From assembly GCA_963701955.1 (NCBI GenBank), contig OY969694.1:62001-126000 (forward strand): a stretch of 64,000 nucleotides of DNA, given 5' to 3'. The notes below the pieces were generated by a model. It made no database searches. It was not told the origin of the DNA and worked only from the letters and a program-made list of their open reading frames with translations. Source of the stretch: Bog-473 sp963701955 (GTDB lineage Bacteria; Actinomycetota; Acidimicrobiia; Acidimicrobiales; RAAP-2). This document shows, piece by piece, positions 44,100-51,925 of the stretch; positions within the stretch are counted from its first letter, which is position 1; each line of letters begins with the position of its first letter. The position numbers were made by a program, and so were the translations under genes.

Positions 44100-46265
44100 T
44101 TGCCTCGCGGTCGCCAGCTCCTGTCCCTCGGCGCGGTGCCGGTCGCCCGGCTCGACAGTGTGTCGGAGCGCCGGGCGGCCCGACTGGCCGAGTTCGGCGT
44201 CGCGTCCGTCCTCGACCTTCTCCTGACCTACCCGCGGCGCTACATCGACCGCACCCGGCAGGCCGACGTGTCGGACCTGGTGGTCGGCGACGAGGCCGCC
44301 GTGCTGGCCAGCGTGGTCGCGACGCGGTCCCGTCGGGCCCGCAACGGACGCGCCGTGGTCGACGTCACGGTGCGTGACGACACCGGGCGATTGGCCGTCG
44401 TCTTCTTCAACCAGCCGTGGCGGGCCGCGCAGCTCGAGGAGGGGACCGAGGCCATCTTCTTCGGCAAGGTGGGCCTCTACCGAGGGACGCGTCAGATGGT
44501 CAATCCGGTGGTCGACGTCGTGGCAGCCATGGGTCCGGGGCGGCGCACCCTGCGGATCCTGCCGGTGTACCCTGCGTCCGCCAAGGCTGGGCTGACGAGC
44601 TGGGAGATCGGCACCTGCGTGGAAGAGGCGCTCTCGCGGGCGGGCGAGCTGGCCGATCCGCTCCCCGAGTCCTGGCGCTCGTCACTGGGTCTCTGGGGCC
44701 GGACCGAGGCCTTCGGTGCCGTACACCGGCCCGAGTCCATGGCCGTGGTCGACCAGGCGCGGCGCCGCCTGAAGTTCGACGAGCTCTTCCGGCTCCAGCT
44801 CGCCGTGGTCCTTCGGCGGCGAGCCTTCGAGCACAACGCGAGGGCGTTGCACCACGACGTCTCCCCCCTCGAGGTCACCGGGGCGGCGACGGACACCCTC
44901 ATGGCCCGGTTCCTGGCCCGCCTGCCCTACGAGCTCACGACGGCGCAACGCCGTGCCCTGGCCGTCGTCGTGGCTGACATGGCCGGGCCCTTTCCCATGC
45001 ACCGCCTGCTCCAGGGCGACGTCGGTTCGGGCAAGACCGTGGTGGCCCTGGCCGCCCTGCTGGCCTCGGTCCAGAGCGGGCACCAGGGTGCCCTCATGGT
45101 GCCGACCGAGGTTCTCGCCGAGCAGCACTTCTCCGCCGTGCGCGCGTTGCTCGGCGACCTCGAGGGCCCCGGGGGGATGGCCGGGGGTGAGGTTCGGGTC
45201 GAGCTGCTGACCAGCCGCGTGAAGGGCAAGGCCCGTGCCGCGGTGCTCGAGGGCCTGGCCTCGGGAGAGGTCGGTGTGGTCGTGGGCACGCACGCCCTGT
45301 TGACCGACGAGGTCCGGTTCGCCTCGCTCGGGTGCGTGGTGGTCGACGAGCAGCACCGCTTCGGGGTCGAGCAGAGGGCGACCCTTCGGACCAAGGGGGC
45401 CGACGGGGACCCCGACATGCTCGTCATGACGGCGACGCCAATCCCACGCACCGCCGCCATGGTGATCTTCGGGGACCTCGATCTGACGACGCTCGACGAG
45501 CTGCCGCCCGGGCGCACCCCGGTGACCACCGAGTGGCTGCGCGGCGCGGCCGAAGGTTCGCATGCCGGTGAGGCGCCGGCCTGGGAGCGCGTACGGGCCG
45601 AGGTGGCGGTCGGGCACCGCGCCTTCGTCGTGTGCCCCTTGGTGGGCGACTCCCCCCGGGTGGAGGCCAAGTCGGCGGCCGAGGAGTTCGAACGGCTGAG
45701 CAACGGCGAGTTGACGGGATTGCGCGTCGGCCTGCTCCACGGGCAGATGGCACCTGCCGCACGCGAGGAGGTGATGGCGCAGTTCCGCCGGGGCGAGCTC
45801 GAGGTGCTCGTCGCCACCACCGTGATCGAGGTGGGAGTCGACGTTCCCGAGGCGACCGTGATGGTGATCGAGAGCGCGGACCGCTTCGGCATCGCCCAGC
45901 TGCACCAGCTGCGCGGGAGGGTGGGCCGCGGCACGGCGGCCAGCTGGTGCTTCCTGCTCGGTGGCCAGGAGGACAACGAGCGGCTGACTGCCGTGGCGGG
46001 TTCGTCCGACGGCTTTCATCTGGCCGAGGTGGACTTGCGGGTGCGCGGCGAAGGCACTCTCTTCGGCGCGCGCCAGAAGGGGCAGAGCGACCTCCGGCTG
46101 GCGTCGCTGACCGACGACGGTGACATGGTGCTGCTCGGCGAGGCGCGCCGGGTCGCCGAGGCCATCGTCGAGGAGGACCCCCACCTGGCCGCGCATCCCG
46201 AGGTGGCCGACGAGGTCCGCGTGCTCCTGAGTGACGACGAGGGCGAGTTCCTCTTCAAGAGCTAG
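44100..46265 (+). CDS. recG: ATP-dependent DNA helicase RecG
   Basis: A 721-residue helicase that reverses stalled forks and branch-migrates Holliday junctions. The N-terminal wedge OB-fold spans residues about 55-150. Helicase motifs follow: Q-loop region LPYELTTAQRRAL, motif I LLQGDVGSGKTVVAL, motif II DEQHRFGVEQR and motif III MTATPIPRT. Motif V is VEVGVDVPEATVMVI and motif VI is QLHQLRGRVGRG. The DEQH form of the DEAD box is normal for RecG. The start is uncertain; TTG 44100 is used, and no strong ribosome site is visible. Confidence 0.93.
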   Translation: MPRGRQLLSLGAVPVARLDSVSERRAARLAEFGVASVLDLLLTYPRRYIDRTRQADVSDLVVGDEAAVLASVVATRSRRARNGRAVVDVTVRDDTGRLAVVFFNQPWRAAQLEEGTEAIFFGKVGLYRGTRQMVNPVVDVVAAMGPGRRTLRILPVYPASAKAGLTSWEIGTCVEEALSRAGELADPLPESWRSSLGLWGRTEAFGAVHRPESMAVVDQARRRLKFDELFRLQLAVVLRRRAFEHNARALHHDVSPLEVTGAATDTLMARFLARLPYELTTAQRRALAVVVADMAGPFPMHRLLQGDVGSGKTVVALAALLASVQSGHQGALMVPTEVLAEQHFSAVRALLGDLEGPGGMAGGEVRVELLTSRVKGKARAAVLEGLASGEVGVVVGTHALLTDEVRFASLGCVVVDEQHRFGVEQRATLRTKGADGDPDMLVMTATPIPRTAAMVIFGDLDLTTLDELPPGRTPVTTEWLRGAAEGSHAGEAPAWERVRAEVAVGHRAFVVCPLVGDSPRVEAKSAAEEFERLSNGELTGLRVGLLHGQMAPAAREEVMAQFRRGELEVLVATTVIEVGVDVPEATVMVIESADRFGIAQLHQLRGRVGRGTAASWCFLLGGQEDNERLTAVAGSSDGFHLAEVDLRVRGEGTLFGARQKGQSDLRLASLTDDGDMVLLGEARRVAEAIVEEDPHLAAHPEVADEVRVLLSDDEGEFLFKS

Positions 46266-46377
46266 ACGGGCCGGTGTCTCCCGGGCCGTCGACGCCCGGA
46301 CAGCAGCCGCCGGCCCGTTGGACGCGGGGCCGTCGACACCGGGCCCAAAACCCGGCCAGGACCGATGCGGCGTGCCG

Positions 46378-46383
46378 TAGGGT
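46378..46383 (+). promoter_or_regulatory. Putative leaderless -10 element of rsmD
   Basis: TAGGGT is followed by 7 bases and ATG 46391; the 125-base gap after recG leaves room for this promoter. Confidence 0.5.
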
Positions 46384-46390
46384 GGGAACG

Positions 46391-46937
46391 ATGCGGGTCA
46401 TCGGAGGCCGGAGCCGTGGGCGCCGGCTGGCCGCCAAGCTCCCGAAGACCGTGCGGCCGACGTCGGACCGGGTGCGCGAGTCGATCTTCGACATGCTCGG
46501 ATCGATGGGCGGTGTGGAGGGACTGCGCGTGGCCGACCTCTTCTGTGGCAGCGGGGCGCTCGGGCTCGAGGCGCTCTCGCGAGGTGCGGCCACCGCCGTG
46601 TTCGTCGACCACGATCCCGACGCCCTCGCCGCGGTTCGGGTCAACCTCGACGCCGTGGGTCTCGCCGACGCTGCCGGCAACGCTGGTGCGGGCGTCGCTG
46701 CCGGCGTGGTTGGGATCGGCGGGTGCGCGGCACGTCGATCTCGCGCTGTGCGACCCGCCCTATGGCTTCAGTGAATGGGAGGCGATCCTCGCCTCGTTGA
46801 AGGCCGACGTGGTGGTGATCGAGTCGGCCACTCCCGCGGCCGTGAGCGAAGGCTGGGTGGTCACGAAAGAGCGTCGGTACGGCGGTACGCTCGTCACCGT
46901 GGCGCAGCGCTCCGAGGTCTCCGAGGCCGGCTCATGA
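46391..46937 (+). CDS. rsmD: 16S rRNA (guanine966-N2)-methyltransferase, frameshifted
   Basis: From ATG 46391 the sequence reads MRVIGGRSRGRRLAA, then RPTSDRVRESIFDMLGS and VADLFCGSGALGLEALSRGA, the RsmD fold and SAM-binding motif. After about residue 95 this frame loses similarity. A second frame resumes with SAGARHVDLALCDPPYGF (the catalytic DPPY motif) and continues to the stop at 46937. One extra base near 46670-46690 accounts for the break. The gene order rsmD-coaD is standard, and the stop codon lies in the tandem repeat shared with the coaD start. Confidence 0.85.
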
Positions 46938-46981
46938 GGAAGCCGGCTCATGAAGGCCGGCTCATGAAGGCCGGCTCATGA
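46926..46981. repeat. 14-16-base tandem repeat at the rsmD/coaD junction
   Basis: gccggctcatga starts at 46926, 46942, 46956 and 46970 (spacing 16, 14, 14). The copies supply the rsmD stop codon and four ATG triplets, the last of which is the coaD start at 46978. Confidence 0.9.
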
Positions 46982-47481
46982 AGGTCGGCCTCTTCCCGGG
47001 GTCCTTCGACCCGTTCCACAACGGACACCTCGAGATCGTCGAGCGTGCCAGCCGCCTCTTCGACGAGGTTGTGGTGGCCGCGCTGCGCAACCCGCAGAAG
47101 GGAACGCCCCTCTTCGACCTCGAAGAGCGCGAGACCATGCTCGAAGAGGTCGTGGCGCACCTGCCCTCGGTCAGGATCGTCTCGGTCTCGACGTTGCTGG
47201 TCAACGTGGCTCGTGACGTGGGGGCCTCGGCCATCGTGCGGGGCCTGCGCGCCGTCTCGGACTTCGAGACCGAGATGCAGATGGCTCAGATGAACAACCA
47301 TCTCTCGGGGGTCGAGACCATCTTCATTCCCACCAGCCCCGAATGGTCCTTCGTCGCCTCCAAGCTGGTGCGCGAGGTGGCCCGGTTCGGTGGCGACGTC
47401 TCTGCCTTCGTGCCCAAGGTGGTGGCCGAGCACCTGCGGGGAAAGTACGACGAGTCGGAGCAGGGGCCCGAAGCGCAGTGA
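46978..47481 (+). CDS. coaD: Pantetheine-phosphate adenylyltransferase
   Basis: A 167-residue nucleotidyltransferase making dephospho-CoA from 4'-phosphopantetheine and ATP. The N-terminal GLFPGSFDPFHNGHLEIVERA contains the HxGH motif; RGLRAVSDFETEMQMAQMN is the substrate loop; and TSPEWSFVASKLVREVARFGGDVS is the C-terminal signature. Length is normal for the family. ATG 46978 is the last of four ATG triplets created by the upstream tandem repeat. The stop overlaps the next start by four bases (GTGA). Confidence 0.95.
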   Translation: MKVGLFPGSFDPFHNGHLEIVERASRLFDEVVVAALRNPQKGTPLFDLEERETMLEEVVAHLPSVRIVSVSTLLVNVARDVGASAIVRGLRAVSDFETEMQMAQMNNHLSGVETIFIPTSPEWSFVASKLVREVARFGGDVSAFVPKVVAEHLRGKYDESEQGPEAQ

Positions 47482-48041
47482 CCGACCCCTTCCTCGAGGC
47501 GGACGACGACCCGGAGGTCGAGGAGATCGGGATCGAGCCGATCCTGCGCCAGCTGCTCCATGTCGTGTCGACGGCCAAGTCGATGCCGCTTTCGTCGTCG
47601 GTCATGGTCTCGAGGGAGGAAGTCACCACCCTCGTGCAGTCGGCGCTCGACAGCCTTCCCGAGGAGGTCCGTCAGGCCCGCTGGCTGCTGCGCGAACGCG
47701 ACGAGTTCATGGCGGAGCGGTCCCGGGAGGCCGACGCCCTGTTGGGCGAGGTCCGGGCCCAGGCCGAGCACATGGTCCAGCGCACAGAGATCGTGCGGCA
47801 GGCCAACGCGGTGGCCCAACGGATTCTCGATGACGCCAACGAGGAGGCACGCGTCCTGCGGCACCAGGCGGAGGACTTCGTCGACACCAAGCTGGCCGGC
47901 ATGGAGATCGTGCTGGACCGCCTGACCCGGACGGTCCAGGCCGGCCGGGCGAAGCTCGCCGTCCCCGTCTCGGATCCGACACCCTCCGACGCCGGCGCCG
48001 ACACCGAGGACGGGGGCTTCTTCGACCAGGATCGGACCTAA
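47478..48041 (+). CDS. SepIVA/DivIVA-like coiled-coil protein
   Basis: A 187-residue protein, largely helical and charged, with heptad-like sequence from about residue 45 (MVSREEVTTLVQSALDSLPEEVRQARWLLRERDEF through ANAVAQRILDDANEEARVL). Its position between coaD and the DUF177 gene is that of SepIVA, a DivIVA-like septation and cell-elongation factor of mycobacteria. The shared position and coil type support that assignment; sequence similarity is modest. GTG overlaps the coaD stop, and the TAA stop overlaps the next ATG. Confidence 0.7.
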   Translation: MTDPFLEADDDPEVEEIGIEPILRQLLHVVSTAKSMPLSSSVMVSREEVTTLVQSALDSLPEEVRQARWLLRERDEFMAERSREADALLGEVRAQAEHMVQRTEIVRQANAVAQRILDDANEEARVLRHQAEDFVDTKLAGMEIVLDRLTRTVQAGRAKLAVPVSDPTPSDAGADTEDGGFFDQDRT

Positions 48042-48574
48042 TGGGTGCTGATCGCTTCGTCGTGCACGTCGCACGCCTGCGCCGTGGACCCGCCACCGCG
48101 CTCCACGAGACGCGGCGCGGTGAGGTCGTCCTGGCCGGTCCGCTCGAAGAGGAGGGCATCGACCCGGGTCGCAGCGTGGTCCCGGCCGGAGCCGAGGCGG
48201 AGGTCGATGTGACCCTCGTTCCCTTCGAGGGCGGGATCGACGTCGAAGGGACCGTCACCGCCCCCTGGGTGGGGACCTGCCGTCGTTGCGCCGAGCCGGT
48301 GTCGGGGACGCTGCGCCTGGCGGTCCACGAGCGCTACGCGGACGCCGAACTGTCCGGGCCTTCCGACGAGGACCTCTACCCGATCAGCGACGACACGGTC
48401 GACCTGGGCCCGCTCGTGCGAGACGCGGTGGTGCTCGAGCTGCCCATGGCGCCGCTCTGCCGGCCCGACTGCGCCGGGCTGTGCCCCTCCTGCGGGGCCG
48501 ACCGCAACGCGGGCGAATGCGGCTGCGTTGCCCCACGTGACCCCCGGTGGGCTAACCTCGACGTGCTCCGGTAG
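48041..48574 (+). CDS. yceD: DUF177/YceD family protein
   Basis: A 177-residue protein of the YceD family, linked to accumulation of large-subunit rRNA precursors. It has the CRRCAEPVSGTLRLAVHERYA core and a C-terminal cysteine cluster LCRPDCAGLCPSCGADRNAGECGC. The following gene is rpmF, as in most bacteria. The start codon shares one base with the upstream stop (TAATG). Confidence 0.9.
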   Translation: MGADRFVVHVARLRRGPATALHETRRGEVVLAGPLEEEGIDPGRSVVPAGAEAEVDVTLVPFEGGIDVEGTVTAPWVGTCRRCAEPVSGTLRLAVHERYADAELSGPSDEDLYPISDDTVDLGPLVRDAVVLELPMAPLCRPDCAGLCPSCGADRNAGECGCVAPRDPRWANLDVLR

Positions 48575-48688
48575 CCGTACCGGAGGGATCACGCCCTTCC
48601 TCCGGACTCGGTTCGGGCATGGCCTCGGCCGCACCACCACCCCTCAGGCAACCACCCCGCTTCCCACAACGATCGCTGGAGACCGTCC

Positions 48689-48868
48689 ATGGCTGTCCCG
48701 AAGAAGAAGAAGTCCAAGGCCAAGGGCCGCAGCCACCAGGCCGGAGCATGGCGCCTGGGCCGCCCGGCCCGCAGCGTGTGCCCGCACTGCCAGGCGTCCA
48801 AGACGCCGCACGTCGTCTGCCCGAGCTGTGGCTGGTACAAGGGGCGCCAAGCGGTCGAGGTCGACTGA
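48689..48868 (+). CDS. rpmF: 50S ribosomal protein L32
   Basis: A 59-residue ribosomal protein beginning MAVPKKKKSKAKGRSHQAG. It has two CxxC pairs (CPHC and CPSC), the zinc-ribbon form of L32, and ends in GRQAVEVD. It is very short, and its frame differs from that of the neighbouring plsX. The 114 bases between yceD and this gene hold no other gene. It is followed directly by plsX. Confidence 0.95.
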   Translation: MAVPKKKKSKAKGRSHQAGAWRLGRPARSVCPHCQASKTPHVVCPSCGWYKGRQAVEVD

Positions 48869-48869
48869 C

Positions 48870-49910
48870 TTGAGCCGCCGGGGCGAGCGTCGCGCGCCCG
48901 AGACCCTGGCCGCCCTGCCCGTCGCCGTCGATGCCATGGGCGGCGACAAGGCGCCCGCCGAGATCGTCGAGGGCGCCCGACGAGCCTCCGCCGAGCACGG
49001 GATCGAGGTCGTCCTGGTCGGTCCGCCCGAGCAGGTGGGCGACACCGCCGGCCTGCACCTCGTGCCCTGCACCGAGGTCATCGCCATGGACGAGGATCCC
49101 GCAGGGGGTGTCCGCCGAAAGAAGGACTCCTCACTCGTCCGGGCCGCCGAGCTGGTCCGGGACGGCAAGGCCTGCGCCATGGTCTCGGCCGGCAACACCG
49201 GGGCGACCATGGCCTCGGCCATGCTGCGCATGGGCCGTCTGCCCGGCGTGGTTCGGCCCTGCATCGCCACGCCGATTCCCCGTCCGGGGCGGACTCCCGC
49301 CGTCCTGGTCGACGCCGGGGCCAACGCCGAGTGCACGGCGGCCATGCTGGTGCAGTTCGCACAGATGGGCGCCGCGTACGTCTCGGCGCGCTTTGGGACC
49401 GAGTCGCCCTCCGTTGGGCTGCTCTCCATCGGCGAGGAACCGACCAAGGGCACCCCCCTGGTCAAGGAGACCCACGGGCTGCTGGTCGAGGCGGCCCGGG
49501 CGAGTGCCGCCGGTTTCGAGTTCCAGGGGAATCTCGAGGGTCGCGACCTGCTGCCCTCACCTGCCGACGTCGTGGTGACCGACGGCTTCACCGGCAACGT
49601 CACGCTCAAGTCCCTCGAAGGGACACTCCGCTTCCTCTTCGACACCATCCTCGGCGTGTTCGGGACCGACGACACCACACGCCGGGCGGCCGACGTCCTG
49701 ATCCCGTACCTGATGCCGCTGGTCGCCGAGTTCGAACCGGAGAACACCGGAGGGGCCATGCTGCTCGGGACCGACGGGGTGTGCGTCATCAGCCACGGCT
49801 CGTCGAGCTCGACCGCGGTGATGAACGCCGTCCTCGTCGCCCACGAGTGCGCCACACGGGGGTTGGTCGGCCAGGTGGCGGCCGCCGTGCGATCCGGCGA
49901 TCCTGCCTGA
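48870..49910 (+). CDS. plsX: Phosphate acyltransferase PlsX
   Basis: A 346-residue enzyme that converts acyl-ACP to acyl-phosphate, the first step of phospholipid synthesis with PlsY. It begins LPVAVDAMGGDKAPAEIVEGA and continues with AMVSAGNTGATMASAMLRMGRLPGVVRP. NLEGRDLLPSPADVVVTDGFTGNV, NTGGAMLLGTDGVCVISHGSS and the C-terminal helix complete the family pattern. TTG 48870 starts two bases after the rpmF stop. The upstream fakA-like gene and downstream acpP serve the same pathway. Confidence 0.93.
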   Translation: MSRRGERRAPETLAALPVAVDAMGGDKAPAEIVEGARRASAEHGIEVVLVGPPEQVGDTAGLHLVPCTEVIAMDEDPAGGVRRKKDSSLVRAAELVRDGKACAMVSAGNTGATMASAMLRMGRLPGVVRPCIATPIPRPGRTPAVLVDAGANAECTAAMLVQFAQMGAAYVSARFGTESPSVGLLSIGEEPTKGTPLVKETHGLLVEAARASAAGFEFQGNLEGRDLLPSPADVVVTDGFTGNVTLKSLEGTLRFLFDTILGVFGTDDTTRRAADVLIPYLMPLVAEFEPENTGGAMLLGTDGVCVISHGSSSSTAVMNAVLVAHECATRGLVGQVAAAVRSGDPA

Positions 49911-49958
49911 AATTCCAGTTCAAGGGGGGTAAACGGGCGGTTGATGGCGCGTCCCACC

Positions 49959-49964
49959 TAGACT
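49959..49964 (+). promoter_or_regulatory. Putative leaderless -10 element of acpP
   Basis: TAGACT is followed by 7 bases and GTG 49972, with no ribosome site between; a clear example of the leaderless arrangement. Confidence 0.6.
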
Positions 49965-49971
49965 GTCGGCC

Positions 49972-50268
49972 GTGCCAGCCGAAACCCACACCAATCAGGG
50001 GCCTCTCGACCGCCGCGGGGTGTTCGAGCTGATCCGGGACCAGCTGGCTGACATCTTGGAGACGGACCCGTCGTCGATCACCGAGGGTGCCTCATTCGTC
50101 GAGGACCTCGATGCAGACTCGTTGGCCCTGATCGAGCTGGTCGAGGCCCTCGAGGAGGAGCTGGGGGAGCGGACCGTCGGGTTCCGCATCGACGACGAGG
50201 ATCTCGAGGACCTGCGCACGGTCCGGGACGCTGTTGACTACGTCTACGCCAAGCTCGAGGCGGGTTGA
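49972..50268 (+). CDS. acpP: Acyl carrier protein
   Basis: A 98-residue acidic helical protein carrying the phosphopantetheine serine in EDLDADSLALIELVEALEE. It has an unusually long N-terminal extension of about 15 residues (PAETHTNQGPLDRRG) compared with typical 78-residue ACPs. It carries growing acyl chains for fatty-acid synthesis; the PlsX and RNase III neighbours are the usual ones. It overlaps the rnc start by 35 bases. Confidence 0.92.
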   Translation: MPAETHTNQGPLDRRGVFELIRDQLADILETDPSSITEGASFVEDLDADSLALIELVEALEEELGERTVGFRIDDEDLEDLRTVRDAVDYVYAKLEAG

Positions 50269-50962
50269 CGCCGGCGCTGAAGGGGCGGTCGCCCTGGCCC
50301 AGCGGCTCGGCCACACCTTCAGCGACCTGAGCCTCTTGCAGCAGGCGCTGGCGCATCGCAGCTGGTGCGGTGAGCAGGAGGGAGGCGCACCCTCCAACGA
50401 GCGGTTGGAGTTCCTCGGTGACGCCGTCCTGGGTCTGGTCGTCGCCGGCTTCACCTACGGCCGCTATCCCGACTTCGCCGAGGGAAAGCTGGCCAAGGTG
50501 CGCTCCGCCGTGGTCAACGCCCGGGTCCTCGCCGAGGTGGCGGCAGACCTGGGGGTGGGTGACGTGCTGTTGCTGGGCCGCGGCGAGGAGGGCTCGGGCG
50601 GTCGGGCGAAGGCCTCGATCCTGGCGGACGCCTTCGAGGCCGTGCTCGGTGCCGTCTACCTCGATGCCGGGTGGGAGGCCGCCCAGCGCCTCGTGTTGCG
50701 CGAGCTCGGACCGGCGATCGCCCGGGCGGGCGAGGAGCCCGACGACTTCGACCACAAGAGCCGACTCCAGGAGAAGGCGGTGCGCGACGGGGAGGGCACC
50801 CCGCGGTACGTCGTCGAGGGTTCCGGGCCCGACCACGACCGCGCCTATGTGGCGCAGGTGTTCCTCGGCGGGACCTGCCTGGGTGTCGGCGAGGGACGTT
50901 CCAAGAAGGACGCCGAGCAGGAGGCCGCCCGGGCCGCGTGGGAGGAGCTGACCAATGCCTGA
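50234..50962 (+). CDS. rnc: Ribonuclease III
   Basis: A 242-residue double-strand-specific RNase that processes rRNA precursors. The catalytic domain has SNERLEFLGDAVLGLVVAGF (RNase III signature with metal-binding acidic residues) and ASILADAFEAVLGAVYLDAGW. The C-terminal dsRNA-binding domain runs from DHKSRLQEKAVRDGEG to the end with GEGRSKKDAEQEAARAAWEEL. TTG 50234 is the first usable start and lies inside acpP; no ATG or GTG closer to the conserved region exists. It overlaps mutM by eight bases. Confidence 0.92.
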   Translation: MTTSTPSSRRVDAGAEGAVALAQRLGHTFSDLSLLQQALAHRSWCGEQEGGAPSNERLEFLGDAVLGLVVAGFTYGRYPDFAEGKLAKVRSAVVNARVLAEVAADLGVGDVLLLGRGEEGSGGRAKASILADAFEAVLGAVYLDAGWEAAQRLVLRELGPAIARAGEEPDDFDHKSRLQEKAVRDGEGTPRYVVEGSGPDHDRAYVAQVFLGGTCLGVGEGRSKKDAEQEAARAAWEELTNA

Positions 50963-51854
50963 GCTCCCCGAAGTCGAGACCCTCCGCCAGGACCTGTCCC
51001 GGGAGGTCGTGGGGCGCAAGATCAAGGCCGTGTCGGTGGCCAACGGGCGATCGGTCCGCCGCCATCCCTCGGCCAAGCACTTCCGTGCCCTCCTCGAGGG
51101 GCGCACGATCAAGTCGGTCGGGCGGCTGGGCAAGTACCTGCTGCTCATCTTGGACAGCGGCGACACGCTGGTGGTGCACCTCGGGATGAGCGGTCAGCTG
51201 CTGCGGGTCAAGTCGGCCAAGGATCCCAAGCCCAAACACACCCACGTCGTGATCACCTTCACCCAGGGAGGCGAGCTGCGCTACGTCGACCCGAGAACCT
51301 TCGGCGAGCTCTTCGTCTCGACGCCTCCGCACAAGGCGGACGGGACGCCGCTGAGCCCGGTCTCGGGGACGGCCGGCGGCGACGGCGAGGCCATCCGCAA
51401 GGCCATTCCAGAGCTCGCCCACCTCGGCTTCGATCCGATGGAGGACCTCATGAGCTGGGAGCGTTTCGGCGCTCTGCTGCACCAGCACCACGGGGGGGTC
51501 AAGTCCCTGATGATGGACCAGAGCTTCACGGCCGGCATCGGGAACCTCTACTCCGACGAGATGCTCTATCAGGCCGGTCTGCGCTACGACCGACCGGCGG
51601 ACTCGCTGACGGCGACCGAGGTGCGACGGCTGTACCGCGCCATCGTCGAGACCCTGGCCGATGCCATCAAGCACCGTGGGTCCTCCCTGGCCGACGAGCA
51701 GTACCGCGACCTCTTCGGCGAGCTGGGTGACTTCCAGGGATCCCACCAGGTCTACGACCGCGAGGGCCAGCCGTGCCGGCGTTGTCGCAACGTGATCGTG
51801 CGGGTCAAGACGGGCGGCCGTTCCACGTTCTTCTGCGAGCACTGCCAGGTCTGA
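50955..51854 (+). CDS. mutM: Formamidopyrimidine-DNA glycosylase (Fpg/MutM)
   Basis: A 299-residue base-excision repair enzyme removing oxidised purines. The N-terminal PELPEVETLRQDL supplies the catalytic proline and glutamate, GRLGKYLLL contains the conserved lysine, and the H2TH region is near AGIGNLYSDEMLYQAGL. The C-terminal zinc finger is CRRCRN...CEHCQV. All catalytic residues are present. Close linkage of rnc, mutM and smc is common in actinobacteria. Confidence 0.95.
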   Translation: MPELPEVETLRQDLSREVVGRKIKAVSVANGRSVRRHPSAKHFRALLEGRTIKSVGRLGKYLLLILDSGDTLVVHLGMSGQLLRVKSAKDPKPKHTHVVITFTQGGELRYVDPRTFGELFVSTPPHKADGTPLSPVSGTAGGDGEAIRKAIPELAHLGFDPMEDLMSWERFGALLHQHHGGVKSLMMDQSFTAGIGNLYSDEMLYQAGLRYDRPADSLTATEVRRLYRAIVETLADAIKHRGSSLADEQYRDLFGELGDFQGSHQVYDREGQPCRRCRNVIVRVKTGGRSTFFCEHCQV

Positions 51855-51911
51855 GGGCGCACCACCGCCAACCAGGGCGGATTTTGGCTGCCCGGCGCTG
51901 CGAGCACCTTG

Positions 51912-51917
51912 TAGGGT
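51912..51917 (+). promoter_or_regulatory. Putative leaderless -10 element of smc
   Basis: TAGGGT is followed by 8 bases and ATG 51926; no Shine-Dalgarno sequence is visible. Confidence 0.5.
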
Positions 51918-51925
51918 CGCATCGA

